The notes: a model not told the origin generated them from the sequence alone. Counted from the first letter of the stretch, positions 7,746-16,355 are shown. The stretch: 64,000 nucleotides of DNA from AC-32 sp963788215 (GCA_963788215.1 CAWBFX010000003.1:248001-312000); one strand, 5' to 3'. Made by a program: numbers and translations.

Positions 7746-7860
7746 GGGCTTCCTCGCCGTCACGCACGAGCTGCGGACGCTCAACGAGTCGCTGCAGGCG
7801 CTCGCCTACGCGGCCCTCGGCCAACAGGGCCCGCAGGTGCGCCGCCGCCGGACGGGCTAA
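7636..7860 (+). CDS. Small coiled-coil protein of unknown function
   Basis: A 74-residue soluble protein starting at GTG 7636. Residues 10-55 have heptad leucines (LDAILERLDALRTELERLNS) typical of a short coiled coil, followed by HELRTLNESLQALAYAAL. No enzymatic motif. It overlaps the VanZ gene by 110 bases in another frame, an unusually long overlap; the amino-acid composition of this frame looks more natural than the VanZ tail it overlaps. It ends just before the convergent sugar dehydrogenase gene. Function unknown. Confidence 0.6.
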   Translation: MTERKNFDDRQLDAILERLDALRTELERLNSRLDHTEGFLAVTHELRTLNESLQALAYAALGQQGPQVRRRRTG

Positions 7861-7866
7861 GCCCGC

Positions 7867-8964
7867 CTAGCGGACGAGCTTGTAGAGCTGCCCGTCGAGC
7901 GAGGTCGCGTAGAGCTCGCCCTTCGTGTCGAGCCCGAACGACGAGAGCGACCCGACGTGGAACCGCTCGGTGCGGAGGTTCCGGAGCTTCCCGTGCACGG
8001 CACGCAGGCTCCAGACCTTGCCGCTGCAGTAGTCGCCGTAGAAGTAGCGCCCCCGGGCTGCAGGCACGGCCTTGCCGCGGTACACGTAGCCGCCGGTGAC
8101 CGAGCAGCTGTTCCCGTGCTTGTAGACGACGATCGGGAACACGAGCCGGCCGTGGCGGTTCGTCCTCTGGCCGGACTGGAAGCGCGAGCGGCCCTCCCAG
8201 ACGCGCCAGCCGTAGTTGTTCAGCACTTTCTGCTGCGCGGGTGTGCGGACGTCGATCTCCTCCCAGGTGTCCTGGCCGACGTCGCCGATGTAGAGATCGC
8301 GCGTCGCGGAATCCCAGGAGAAGCGCCATGGGTTGCGCAGGCCGTAGCCCGCGACCTTCCACTTCGCCCCCGCCTTGTTCACGTTCAGGCGCAGGAGCTT
8401 CCCGAGGTGGGAGCCGAGGTTCTGGGCGTGGTTGTGCGGATCGCCGCCCGAGCCGCCGTCGCCGGTGCCGGCATACAAGAGCCCGTCCGGGCCGAACTGC
8501 AGCTGACCGCCGTTGTGGTTGTCGAACTCCCGGTGCGGCACGAGCAGCAGCGACCTCCCGCTCCCCGGGATGCCGACGCCGCCGCTCGAGCGGAACTCGT
8601 ACACGCGCACGTCGCCGCTCGTGTCGTTGAAGTAGACGAAGAAGCGGTGGTTCTTCGCATAGTTCGGGTGGAACGCCAGCGAGAGCAGGCCCTGCTCGCC
8701 GCCGCTCTTGACCATCGTGTGGATGTCGAGGAACGGCTGCGCCTGGAGCTTTCCGTTCACGAGCACGCGGATCACGCCGGGCTGCTCGACCACGTAGAGC
8801 CTGCTCGGCTCGCTCCGCGTCGACGTCACGTAGACGGGCGCGTCGAGCCCGGACGCGATCTGCCGCAGATGGATGGAGCTCGAGCCCGAGGCGGCGTTGC
8901 CGCCGCACGCGGCGCCCGGAAGCGTGACGGCGATCGCCGCCACGAAGACCCCCGCCCAGCGCAT
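7867..8964 (-). CDS. PQQ-dependent sugar dehydrogenase-like beta-propeller protein (GSDH family)
   Basis: A 365-residue exported six-bladed propeller of the glucose/sorbosone dehydrogenase family. It has a signal peptide with a cysteine shortly after (PGAACGG; the lipobox is weak). Blade and active-site signatures are present: GGEQGLLSLAFHPNYAKN, EFDNHNGGQLQFGPDGLLY, GDGGSGGDP, GYGLRNPWRFSWD, DVGQDTWEEID and the closing STSLDGQLYKL-like strand. Family members oxidise aldose sugars outside the cytoplasmic membrane using PQQ; many homologues have no proven substrate. ATG at 8964 overlaps the stop of the upstream TrkA gene by one base (TGATG), implying cotranscription with the RCK genes although a functional link is not obvious. 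Confidence 0.87.
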   Translation of the reverse strand: MRWAGVFVAAIAVTLPGAACGGNAASGSSSIHLRQIASGLDAPVYVTSTRSEPSRLYVVEQPGVIRVLVNGKLQAQPFLDIHTMVKSGGEQGLLSLAFHPNYAKNHRFFVYFNDTSGDVRVYEFRSSGGVGIPGSGRSLLLVPHREFDNHNGGQLQFGPDGLLYAGTGDGGSGGDPHNHAQNLGSHLGKLLRLNVNKAGAKWKVAGYGLRNPWRFSWDSATRDLYIGDVGQDTWEEIDVRTPAQQKVLNNYGWRVWEGRSRFQSGQRTNRHGRLVFPIVVYKHGNSCSVTGGYVYRGKAVPAARGRYFYGDYCSGKVWSLRAVHGKLRNLRTERFHVGSLSSFGLDTKGELYATSLDGQLYKLVR

Positions 8965-9629
8965 CACGCCTTGATCAGCACCCGTCGCAACTCGTCCTCC
9001 TTACCCGGCTGGAGGATGGCCAGAACCTGGTCGCCTGCCTGCAGCTCCGTCGAGCCGACCGCGATCTCGGAGTGGCCGTTGCGCGTCACCGAGATCAGCC
9101 TCGAGCCCTCGGGCAGGTCGAGCGCCTCGACCCGCTTGCCCGCCGCGGGAGCCTTGGGGTCGATCATCACCTCGACGATCTCGAGGTTCTCCTTGCGGAG
9201 CTCGAGCAGGTGGACGAGGTCGTGCTCGGGCACCTCGTGCTCGATCAGCGCCATCAGGCCGCGCGTCGCGGAGACGGTCGGCGAGATCCCGAGCAGGTCG
9301 AAGTGCGCCTGGTTGCGCGGGTCGTTGACGCGCGCGATCACCTTCGTGACGCCGTACTTCTCGCGCGACAGCTGGCTGATGATGAGGTTGTCCTCGTCGT
9401 CCCCCGTCAGCGCGGCGACGACCTCCGGCGGGCGCGCGATCCCGGCCCGCTCGAGCACGAAGATCTCGGTCGCGTCGCCGAGCAGCACCTGGTGCTCGAA
9501 CTCGTGCTCGAGCCGCTCGAACCGGTCGCGCCGCTGCTCGATCAGCGTGACCTCGTGCTTACCGTCCTGCAGCAGCGTGCGCGCGAAGTTGGCGCCGACT
9601 TTGCCGCCGCCCGCCACGAGGATGTACAT
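8964..9629 (-). CDS. trkA: TrkA-type potassium channel regulator (RCK_N + RCK_C)
   Basis: A 221-residue cytoplasmic protein. Residues 1-120 are a Rossmann RCK_N domain with GGGKVGANFARTL and the acidic loop residue in VTLIEQ that binds NAD(H) ribose. Residues 140-221 are an RCK_C domain (EVMIDPKAPAAGKRVEAL, QAGDQVLAIL). Such proteins gate K+ transporters in response to nucleotides, and RCK_C domains of related proteins can bind c-di-AMP. It follows a second RCK protein with a one-base TGATG overlap, and two large APC-UspA transporters lie immediately upstream, so these are the probable partners. Confidence 0.88.
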   Translation of the reverse strand: MYILVAGGGKVGANFARTLLQDGKHEVTLIEQRRDRFERLEHEFEHQVLLGDATEIFVLERAGIARPPEVVAALTGDDEDNLIISQLSREKYGVTKVIARVNDPRNQAHFDLLGISPTVSATRGLMALIEHEVPEHDLVHLLELRKENLEIVEVMIDPKAPAAGKRVEALDLPEGSRLISVTRNGHSEIAVGSTELQAGDQVLAILQPGKEDELRRVLIKA

Positions 9630-10057
9630 CAGACGGGAGACTCCGCGGGTCTGATCTCGCAGGCGCGGACGGCGTCCATCAGGACGTCGATCGCGACCGA
9701 GGTCGGGCAGATGGTGCGCAGGCCGCGCCGGCGGTAGAACTCGGCCCGCGCCGGGTCGAGCACGCGCACGACCACGCATTGGTTGTCGAAGCGCTGCTGC
9801 GCGACCTGGCCGATGACGATGTTCGTGTTGTCCCCGTCGGTGGAGACGACGACCGCGTCGGCCTCCTCGATCCCGGCCTGACGGAGCACGTCGATGTCCA
9901 TTCCGTGGCCGAGCACGAAGCCGCCGTTCCAGTGGTCGCCGAGGCGGCTGAGCGCCTCCTCCTTCTCGTCGACCGCGGTCACGTCCCAGCCCTCGCGGTC
10001 GAGCTGAAGAGCGATGCTGGAGCCGACCCGGCCGCAGCCGATCACAAGTGCATTCAT
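9629..10057 (-). CDS. TrkA N-terminal (RCK_N) domain protein
   Basis: A 142-residue single-domain RCK_N protein: VIGCGRVGSSIALQLDREGW is the G-x-G-x-x-G nucleotide loop, DVTAVDEKEEAL carries the acidic ribose-binding residue, and DADAVVVSTDGDNTNIVIGQ-type strands complete the fold. It lacks an RCK_C domain, so it may pair with the downstream two-domain RCK protein to form a hetero-octameric gating ring, as proposed for other split TrkA pairs. It lies 24 bases after the APC-UspA gene on the same strand. Cytoplasmic, regulatory; ligand unknown. Confidence 0.87.
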   Translation of the reverse strand: MNALVIGCGRVGSSIALQLDREGWDVTAVDEKEEALSRLGDHWNGGFVLGHGMDIDVLRQAGIEEADAVVVSTDGDNTNIVIGQVAQQRFDNQCVVVRVLDPARAEFYRRRGLRTICPTSVAIDVLMDAVRACEIRPAESPV

Positions 10058-10081
10058 GCTCTCAGCCTAGCTCAGCCCTCG

Positions 10082-11980
10082 TCACTGAGAGCCCTCGCCG
10101 TCCTCCTCCATCACGCCCTCCGGGAAGGCGACGACGAGCACCTCGCAGGGCGCCTTGCGCAGCACGTATTCGACGGTGGGCGAGAAGAAGCGCGACTGCC
10201 GGCGCCAGCGTGGAGCGGAGCCGAGGACGATCAGGTCCGCCCCGCTCCGCTCGGCTTCCGTGACGATCGCCTCGCCGATCGAGCGGGCGCGAACCGTCTC
10301 CCCCGCGACCTCGACGCCGTGGTCGGCGCCGAGCAGCTGCGCCTCGGCGAGCGAGGCTGCGGCCCGCTCGTCCTCGTCGGCCCAGTCCTCCTCCTCGAGC
10401 GGGCGGTCGAGCGGCACCCGGATCACGTGCAGCGCCTCGATCCTGGCTCCGCGCTCCTGCGCGAGCTTGACGGCGGTCGCGACCATCTCCTCGCCGATCA
10501 GGCCGAGCTTCATCGGGACGAGGATGCTGGAGAAGTGCGTCTCGGGCAGGTTCTCGGAGGGCGCCTCGATCCGCTCGAGCAGGCCTTCGCCGCGTCCTCG
10601 CCGCACGAGCCCGTAGACGACCGCGCCGGCGACGAGCCACGCGGGGCCGCCGTAGCGGGCGCCGGCGTGCGTGATCAGCGCGATCACGAAGACGACCAGG
10701 GTGCCCACGGTTCCGACGATCGCCGGCAGCGGGACCTCGACCCCGCGCAGCCGGACGCCGAAAGGCGCGCGGTACGGCCGCTCGAGCTCCGGCTCGCTGA
10801 AGCGAAGCTTGATCACGGCGAGCTGGGCGGCCGTGAACGCCGCGAGGACGCCGAAGCTGAAGAGGCTCGCGAGGAACGCGATCTCGTCGGTCAGGAGCGA
10901 GGTCGCGAGCAGTAGCGCGATCGAGATCAGCGCCGCGGCGACGATCGCCTCGGGCGAGACGAGCGTCCGCCGGTTGAGCCGGCCGAACGCACGGGGCAGC
11001 TGGCCGTGCTCGCCGAGCGAGTGCGCGAGCCGCGTGAAGCCCGAGATCGACGTCGTGATCGCGACGAGCAGGATCACGGCGCCCGTCAATCCCACGTACA
11101 CGCGCAGCGCGTCCACGAACTCGGACGGGACGTGGCCGTGCAGCGCGTCCACGATCCCGAGCAGGGGCGATTTCAGCCAGGTCGTTCCGAGCTCCGTCGT
11201 ACCGTTCTTCGCCGGGAACGCCGACAGTGCCACGAGCGCGATCGCGACGTAGATCACCACGACGAGCCCGATCCCGGAGAAGAGGCTCCGCGGCAGGTCG
11301 CGGCCCGGCGTGCGCGTCTCCTCGGCGAGGTTGGCGACGGTCTCGAGCCCGGTGTAGGCGAGCATCGCCAGGGGCAGCGCGAAGGCGATCTGGTGCCAGG
11401 ACGGCTGGGTCCCGATCGATACGCCCTGCGTGAGCGCGTCGCCGGAGAAGAGGAAGGCGAAGCCGAGCGCGACGAGCCCGACCTGCGTGATCAGGTCGAG
11501 CACGGCGACGACGATCCCGTAGCGGTAGAACGCCGAGCGCCGGACGAGCCGGAACGCCGCGACGACCACGATCACGGCGACCGCCGTCACCAGGTCCCAC
11601 GGGTCGCGGCCGAGCGCGTCGATCTGGAGGGCGCCTGCCACGTAGTGCGGGAGGAACAGCGCCGAGAGGGCGATCACGATCAGGTAGTCGAGGAAGAGCG
11701 CCCAGCCGGTCAGGAAGCCGGCCAGGTCGTTGAACGCGCGGCGCACGAAGGTCGCCGCGCCGCCGGTCTCCGGGATTGCCGCTGTCCCCTCCGCGTACGA
11801 GAGCGAGACGACCAGGAAGAGAGCGCCGACCAACGCCAGCACCTCGGGCGTGAGGCCGAGCGCGTGCAGGGCGATGATCCCGAGGGCGACGTAGATCGAA
11901 GAGGCGATCTCGCCGTACGCCACCGAGAAGAGGGCGGGCGCGTCGAGCACCCGCTGGAGACCCGCGATCTTGCGCGCCAC
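10082..11980 (-). CDS. APC-superfamily permease with C-terminal UspA domain (first copy)
   Basis: A 632-residue protein. Residues 1-460 form about 12 membrane helices with the APC hallmark GEIASSIYVALGI near the N-terminus and AEGTAAIPETGGAATFVRRAF. Residues about 490-625 form a UspA domain (ILVPMKLGLIGEEMVATAVK, ADLIVLGSAPRWRRQSRFF, VEYVLRKAPCEVLVVA), including the G-S-x-R-x-x-R nucleotide signature. This architecture and length recall the KimA-type K+ importer as well as amino-acid permeases. Neighbouring RCK/TrkA genes favour a K+ or regulated cation role, but substrate residues cannot be assigned by eye. A second copy lies at 12160-14055. Confidence 0.85.
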   Translation of the reverse strand: MARKIAGLQRVLDAPALFSVAYGEIASSIYVALGIIALHALGLTPEVLALVGALFLVVSLSYAEGTAAIPETGGAATFVRRAFNDLAGFLTGWALFLDYLIVIALSALFLPHYVAGALQIDALGRDPWDLVTAVAVIVVVAAFRLVRRSAFYRYGIVVAVLDLITQVGLVALGFAFLFSGDALTQGVSIGTQPSWHQIAFALPLAMLAYTGLETVANLAEETRTPGRDLPRSLFSGIGLVVVIYVAIALVALSAFPAKNGTTELGTTWLKSPLLGIVDALHGHVPSEFVDALRVYVGLTGAVILLVAITTSISGFTRLAHSLGEHGQLPRAFGRLNRRTLVSPEAIVAAALISIALLLATSLLTDEIAFLASLFSFGVLAAFTAAQLAVIKLRFSEPELERPYRAPFGVRLRGVEVPLPAIVGTVGTLVVFVIALITHAGARYGGPAWLVAGAVVYGLVRRGRGEGLLERIEAPSENLPETHFSSILVPMKLGLIGEEMVATAVKLAQERGARIEALHVIRVPLDRPLEEEDWADEDERAAASLAEAQLLGADHGVEVAGETVRARSIGEAIVTEAERSGADLIVLGSAPRWRRQSRFFSPTVEYVLRKAPCEVLVVAFPEGVMEEDGEGSQ

Positions 11981-11989
11981 GCGGTGAGA

Positions 11990-12163
11990 TTACTTCCGGC
12001 GCCAGAGGAGGTAGAGCCGACCGGCGCCGAGGGCGAGAAAGAGCAGTCCGAGCAGGTAGCCGATCCCGCCTCCGTGGACTGCCGTCTCGACGAGCAGCGC
12101 GACTCCGAGGCCGATCGCGACGACGGCGAAGACCGCGACGGTCGACGTATAGAGCTCCTTCAT
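11990..12163 (-). CDS. Small two-helix membrane protein
   Basis: A 57-residue protein beginning MKELYTSTVAVFAVVAIGLG, with two membrane helices separated by a short VETAVHGGG loop and a basic end (LLWRRK). ATG at 12163 overlaps the stop of the upstream APC-UspA gene by four bases (ATGA), and the stop is ten bases before the second APC-UspA gene. Its location between two related transporters suggests a small accessory subunit, but no family is recognised and this is inference only. Confidence 0.7.
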   Translation of the reverse strand: MKELYTSTVAVFAVVAIGLGVALLVETAVHGGGIGYLLGLLFLALGAGRLYLLWRRK

Positions 12164-14055
12164 GCCGCCCGCCGCGCGGCGGCCACGAGCACGCGGCACG
12201 GTGCGTTCTTGAGGACGTAGTCGACGGTGCCGCCGAAGATCTTCCCCTGGCGACGGCGGGCGTCGCGGCGCGGCGAGCCGAGCACGATGATCTCGCTGTG
12301 CCGGCTCTCGGCCTCGGCGACGATCGCGGGCCCGGGCCGGCGCGCGCGCGTGAGGCGTCCGATCACGTTGACGCCGTAGGCGTCGCCGATCGCGCGCACC
12401 TCGTCGAGCAGGTCGTTCGCGCGCCGCTCGATCCCTTCCGGAAGCTCGGCGTCCATCGGCAACTCGAGCGGGACTTCGAGCACGGTCAGCGCGACGATCG
12501 ACGCCCCGCGCTCGGTGGCGAGGCGGCACGCGAGATCGACCGCCGCCTCCGAGTCGTGCCGGTCGATCACCGGGACGAGCACGTTGCGGTACTCGAGCGC
12601 CAGAGCCGGCCCCATCGCGATCGGAGCGCGCACGGTCGCGGTCAGCGGCTCGTGCACGATTCGGCGCCGGTAGACGTAGTACATCGCGAAGCCGGCCACC
12701 AGCCAGCCGAGGCCGGCATAGCGCGGGCCTGGGCTCTGGATGACGACCACGAACCAGATCAGCCCCGTCGCGATTCCACCGAAGAGCGCGAACAGCGGCC
12801 AGTCGACCCCGCGCACCCTCAGGTTCGGCCGCGCGCGGAACGGCAGCTCCTCGTCGGGGTAGCGCCGACGTAGCTGGACGATCGAGGCGTGCGCGACCGT
12901 GAACGAGAGCATCGCTCCGAACGCGTACATCGTCCCGAGGAACTGGGTCTGTCCAGGGATGAGGACCACGATGGGGATCAGCCCCGCGAAGACGAGCAGC
13001 GACAGCCAGGGCGTCTTGAACTTCGGGTGCAGCCGGCGGAAGACCTCCGGCAGCTGCCGGTACGTCGCCATCGAGTACGTGATCCGGGACGCACCGATGA
13101 TCCCTGCGTTCGTGGCAATGAACAGGATCGTCGCGGCCAGGATCCCCACGTAGACCTTCAGCACCGAGAGGAGCCCGCCCGAGATGCCGAGGTTCTCGAC
13201 GAGGCCGAGCACCGGGTCGTTCTGGAAACCGCCTTTGTCCGGCGTGAGCGCGAGCAGCGTCGTCTGCTGGCCGTCGATCAGGTGCACGGGTAGCGCCGAG
13301 AGCGCGATCAGCGGCAGCGTGAAGTAGATCGCATAGACGGCGATCGCCACGTAGCCGATCGCGCGCGGGATGCTCTTCACGGGGTCGCGCGTCTCCTCGG
13401 CCAGGTTCGAGATGGTCTCGATGCCGGTGTACGCGATCATCCCGACCGGGATCGCGAGGAAGAACTGCGACCACGTCGGCGCCGTGCCCCAGTGGACGTT
13501 GCTCGTGAGGGTCGACGGACTGAAGATCAGGGCGAAGCCGAGCAAGACGAGCAGGAGCTGCGTCGCGAAGTCGATCAGCGCGAGGAAGATGTTCAGGCGC
13601 GCCGACTCCTGGATGCCGACGACGTTCAGGAGCACCAGGAACGCGACGACCAGCGCGCCGACGATGATGTCCCAGGGGTTCTGCTTCAGCGGCTCCCAGA
13701 AGATCGAGAGGTAGTGCGGGACGAAGAACGCCGAGATGGCGATCGTGATGATGTAGTTGAGCATCTGCGCCCAGCCCGCTCCGAAGGAGGCCAGTTCGTT
13801 GAAGGCATGGCGCGCGAAGCTCGCCGAGCCGCCGGCCTCTGGATAGCGGACGGTTCCCTCCGCGTACGAGAGCGCGGTCGCGCTGAAGAAGATCCCCGCG
13901 ATGACGAAGACGAGCGGTGTCAGGCCGAGCGCAAAGACCGCCGTGACGCCGAGCGCGTAGTAGATCGACGAGCCGACGTTCCCGTACGCGGTCGCGAACA
14001 GCGCCGGCGTGCCGAGCACGCGCTCGAGCCGCTGCTGGCGCCGTCGCCTAGACAT
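12160..14055 (-). CDS. APC-superfamily permease with C-terminal UspA domain (second copy)
   Basis: A 631-residue paralogue of the 10082-11980 product, with the same order: about 12 membrane helices (GNVGSSIYYALGVTAVFALG; AEGTVRYPEAGGSASFARHAF) and a UspA domain from about residue 490 (NVLVPVIDRHDSEAAVDLAC, HSEIIVLGSPRRDARRRQGK, VDYVLKNAPCRVLVAA). It is the first gene of a four-gene minus-strand run: permease, small membrane protein, permease, RCK, RCK, then the sugar dehydrogenase. The UspA domain may bind ATP or a cyclic nucleotide to set transport activity. Substrate is unknown; amino acid or potassium are both possible. The ATG at 14055 has no strong Shine-Dalgarno. Confidence 0.85.
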   Translation of the reverse strand: MSRRRRQQRLERVLGTPALFATAYGNVGSSIYYALGVTAVFALGLTPLVFVIAGIFFSATALSYAEGTVRYPEAGGSASFARHAFNELASFGAGWAQMLNYIITIAISAFFVPHYLSIFWEPLKQNPWDIIVGALVVAFLVLLNVVGIQESARLNIFLALIDFATQLLLVLLGFALIFSPSTLTSNVHWGTAPTWSQFFLAIPVGMIAYTGIETISNLAEETRDPVKSIPRAIGYVAIAVYAIYFTLPLIALSALPVHLIDGQQTTLLALTPDKGGFQNDPVLGLVENLGISGGLLSVLKVYVGILAATILFIATNAGIIGASRITYSMATYRQLPEVFRRLHPKFKTPWLSLLVFAGLIPIVVLIPGQTQFLGTMYAFGAMLSFTVAHASIVQLRRRYPDEELPFRARPNLRVRGVDWPLFALFGGIATGLIWFVVVIQSPGPRYAGLGWLVAGFAMYYVYRRRIVHEPLTATVRAPIAMGPALALEYRNVLVPVIDRHDSEAAVDLACRLATERGASIVALTVLEVPLELPMDAELPEGIERRANDLLDEVRAIGDAYGVNVIGRLTRARRPGPAIVAEAESRHSEIIVLGSPRRDARRRQGKIFGGTVDYVLKNAPCRVLVAAARRAA

Positions 14056-14107
14056 CGCGGCGGACTCTAGAGGGATGTTCGGTTGCTTCTGACGCGTGAG
14101 ACGGCGC

Positions 14108-14151
14108 CGTGAGCGGCCGCCGGAGCCGGGCTCCGCCCGGCGGGAGGCTCA
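14108..14151. repeat. GC-rich inverted repeat between hppA and APC-UspA gene
   Basis: The segment begins GTGAGC and ends GCTCAC, with nested complementary CCGCCGG/CCGGCGG-like arms inside, so it can fold into a long imperfect hairpin. It lies in the 209-base gap between the hppA stop (14265) and the second APC-UspA start (14055). It may be an untranslated leader structure or a second terminator; no known riboswitch pattern fits. Confidence 0.45.
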
Positions 14152-14236
14152 CTGCGGCAAAGACTTCAGTCAATCCCGACGCGGGGCCGGCATGTTGATC
14201 GCGTGTACCTGTGGAGCTTTCCGAAAGGAGGGGGCT

Positions 14237-14262
14237 CACGGGGGAACCAGGGGTTCCCCGTG
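14237..14262 (-). terminator. Hairpin terminator candidate after hppA
   Basis: CACGGGGGAACC and GGTTCCCCGTG pair to give an 11-bp stem with one bulged G and the three-base loop AGG, starting three bases after the hppA stop codon. There is no U tract, as is common in high-GC actinobacteria. The strength and position fit a transcription terminator or 3' stabiliser for hppA. Confidence 0.65.
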
Positions 14263-14264
14263 CT

Positions 14265-16301
14265 CTAGCTGTGAATCGAGACGATCAGCGGGATGATCAG
14301 AATCGCGACGATGTTGGTGATCTTGATCATCGGGTTGATCGCGGGGCCCGCGGTGTCCTTGTAGGGATCGCCGACGGTGTCGCCCGTGACGGCCGCCGCG
14401 TGAGCCTCGGAGCCCTTCCCGCCGTAGGCGCCGTCCTCGATCAGCTTCTTCGCGTTGTCCCAGGCCCCGCCGCCGGAGGTCATGGCGATCGCGAGGAAGA
14501 GGCCGGTCACGATCGTCCCGATCAGCAGGCCGCCGAGCATGCGGGCGCTGATCAGCCCGACCACGATCGGGAACCCGATCGGGATCAGCGCGGGCACCAT
14601 CATCGACTTGATCGCCGAGCCCGTAACGATGTCGATCGCGCGCCCGTACTCCGGCCGTGCGGTTCCCTCCATGATCCCGGGGATCTCAGCGAACTGGCGC
14701 CGTACCTCCTGGACGACCTGGCCACCGACGCGGCCCACCGCCTCCATTGCCAGCGACGCGAACAGGAACGGCATCAGCCCGCCGAGGAACAGGCCGGCGA
14801 TCACCCACGCGTCGCTGAGGCTGAACGCGGTCGTCAGCCCCTGGTCGGAGAGTCCGGTCGTGTAGGAGTCGAAGAGCACGAGCGCAGCGAGGGCGGCCGA
14901 GCCGATCGCGTAGCCCTTGGTGACCGCCTTGGTCGTGTTGCCGACGGCGTCCAACGGGTCCGTGATCGCGCGAACCGACTCGTCGAGGTCGGCCATCTCG
15001 GCGATCCCGCCCGCGTTGTCGGTGACGGGCCCGTAGGCGTCGAGCGCGACGATCAGGCCGGTCATGGAGAGCTGCGCCATCACCGCGACGCCGATGCCGA
15101 ATAGCCCCGCGAAGTGGTGCGCGACGAGGATTCCCGCGGCGATCACGATCACCGGGAGGGCCGTCGCCTGCATCCCCACGGCGAGCCCCTCGATGATGTT
15201 GGTCGCGTGCCCCGTCCGCGAGGCGCCCGAGATGCGTTTCACCGGCGGCCAGCGCGTGCCCGTGTAGAACTCGGTGATCGCGACGAGCAGGAACGTGACG
15301 ATCAGGCCGACGAGCGCCGAGAGGTAGAGATCCCAGAAGCTGAACCGGCTCGAGTCGTACGCCATCGTGACCGGGATGAAGCCGAGGGCCGACAGCACCG
15401 TCGCCACCAGAATCGCCTTGTAGAGCGCGTTCATGATCGAGCCCCCGCGGCCGACGCGCGCGAAGAAGGTGCCGATCACCGAGGCCAGGATCGACATCCC
15501 GCCGATCGCGAGCGGGTAGAGCCAGAGGCTGCTCGTCGGGAACGACTTCGCGAGGAGCATCACGGCGACGGCGGTCACCGCGTAGGTCTCGAACAGGTCG
15601 GCGGCCATCCCGGCGCAGTCGCCGACGTTGTCGCCGACGTTGTCCGCGATCACCGCCGGGTTGCGCGGATCGTCCTCGGGGATGCCCGCCTCGATCTTTC
15701 CGACGAGATCCGCGCCGACGTCCGCGGCCTTCGTGTAGATGCCGCCGCCGAGTCGCGCGAAGACCGAGATGAGGGAGCCGCCGAACGCCAGGCCGACGAG
15801 GTCGTTGATCGCCGACTCGTGCGAGTTTCCCAGCCAGCCGGTCAGCACCCAGTAGTAGCCGGCAACGCCCATCAAGCCGAGCCCGACCACGAGCAGCCCC
15901 GTCACGGAACCGGCCCGGAACGCGACGTTCAACGCGGGCCGCAGCCCGCTCTTCGCGGCCTCCGCGGTGCGCACGTTCGAGCGCACGGCCACGTTCATCC
16001 CGATGAAACCGGCCGCCGCCGACAGCAGCGCCCCGATCAGGAAGCCGATCGCCGTTCCCCACCCGAGCTTGTCGTAGAAGCCGAGCAGGAGGAAGGGCAC
16101 GACCGCCACGATCGCGATCGTCGTGTACTGGCGGCGCAGGTACGCGGCGGCGCCCTCCTGGATGGCGCGCGCGATCTCGCGCATCCGCTCGTCGCCGTCC
16201 GGCTGGCGGAGCAGCCAGACGGTCAGCCCGATGCCCCAGCCGACCGCGATGACGGAGCAGACGAGGGCGAAGAGAACCGCGTGGTCGACGAAGAAGTCCA
16301 G
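14265..16301 (-). CDS. hppA: Membrane-bound proton-translocating pyrophosphatase, K+-independent type
   Basis: A 678-residue, about 16-helix pyrophosphatase. PPi-site blocks are intact: DVGADLVGKIEAGIPEDDPR with NPAVIADNVGDNVGDCAGM, then the second site TDNAGGIAEMADL and the C-terminal GDTVGDPYKDTAGPAINP. The switch segment GNTTKAVTKG has Lys where K+-dependent enzymes have Ala, indicating a K+-independent H+ pump. No ATG, GTG or TTG precedes the first helix in frame; the only upstream start is CTG at 16301, six bases after a perfect AGGAGG (16308-16313), and an in-frame TGA precedes it. The conventional-looking ATG at 16184 would delete the first membrane helix. It uses cytoplasmic pyrophosphate to build the proton gradient. 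Confidence 0.92.
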   Translation of the reverse strand: MDFFVDHAVLFALVCSVIAVGWGIGLTVWLLRQPDGDERMREIARAIQEGAAAYLRRQYTTIAIVAVVPFLLLGFYDKLGWGTAIGFLIGALLSAAAGFIGMNVAVRSNVRTAEAAKSGLRPALNVAFRAGSVTGLLVVGLGLMGVAGYYWVLTGWLGNSHESAINDLVGLAFGGSLISVFARLGGGIYTKAADVGADLVGKIEAGIPEDDPRNPAVIADNVGDNVGDCAGMAADLFETYAVTAVAVMLLAKSFPTSSLWLYPLAIGGMSILASVIGTFFARVGRGGSIMNALYKAILVATVLSALGFIPVTMAYDSSRFSFWDLYLSALVGLIVTFLLVAITEFYTGTRWPPVKRISGASRTGHATNIIEGLAVGMQATALPVIVIAAGILVAHHFAGLFGIGVAVMAQLSMTGLIVALDAYGPVTDNAGGIAEMADLDESVRAITDPLDAVGNTTKAVTKGYAIGSAALAALVLFDSYTTGLSDQGLTTAFSLSDAWVIAGLFLGGLMPFLFASLAMEAVGRVGGQVVQEVRRQFAEIPGIMEGTARPEYGRAIDIVTGSAIKSMMVPALIPIGFPIVVGLISARMLGGLLIGTIVTGLFLAIAMTSGGGAWDNAKKLIEDGAYGGKGSEAHAAAVTGDTVGDPYKDTAGPAINPMIKITNIVAILIIPLIVSIHS

Positions 16302-16307
16302 GGGGTG

Positions 16308-16313
16308 CCTCCT
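16308..16313 (-). promoter_or_regulatory. Strong Shine-Dalgarno that places the hppA start at CTG
   Basis: Minus-strand AGGAGG with six bases to the CTG at 16299-16301. It is the only strong ribosome-binding site upstream of the first membrane helix of hppA, so it decides the start in favour of a non-standard codon. Confidence 0.75.
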
Positions 16314-16355
16314 ACAAACTCAGCGCCGAGAAGTCCCCGGCGCCGCGGTTTTCTA

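Noticed and set aside
14056..14264. Possible c-di-AMP (ydaO-type) riboswitch near the APC-UspA gene
   Set aside because: GGGGAACC and GTGAATC pieces resemble the motif but lie on the plus strand, facing away from the transporter, and the rest of the consensus is absent.
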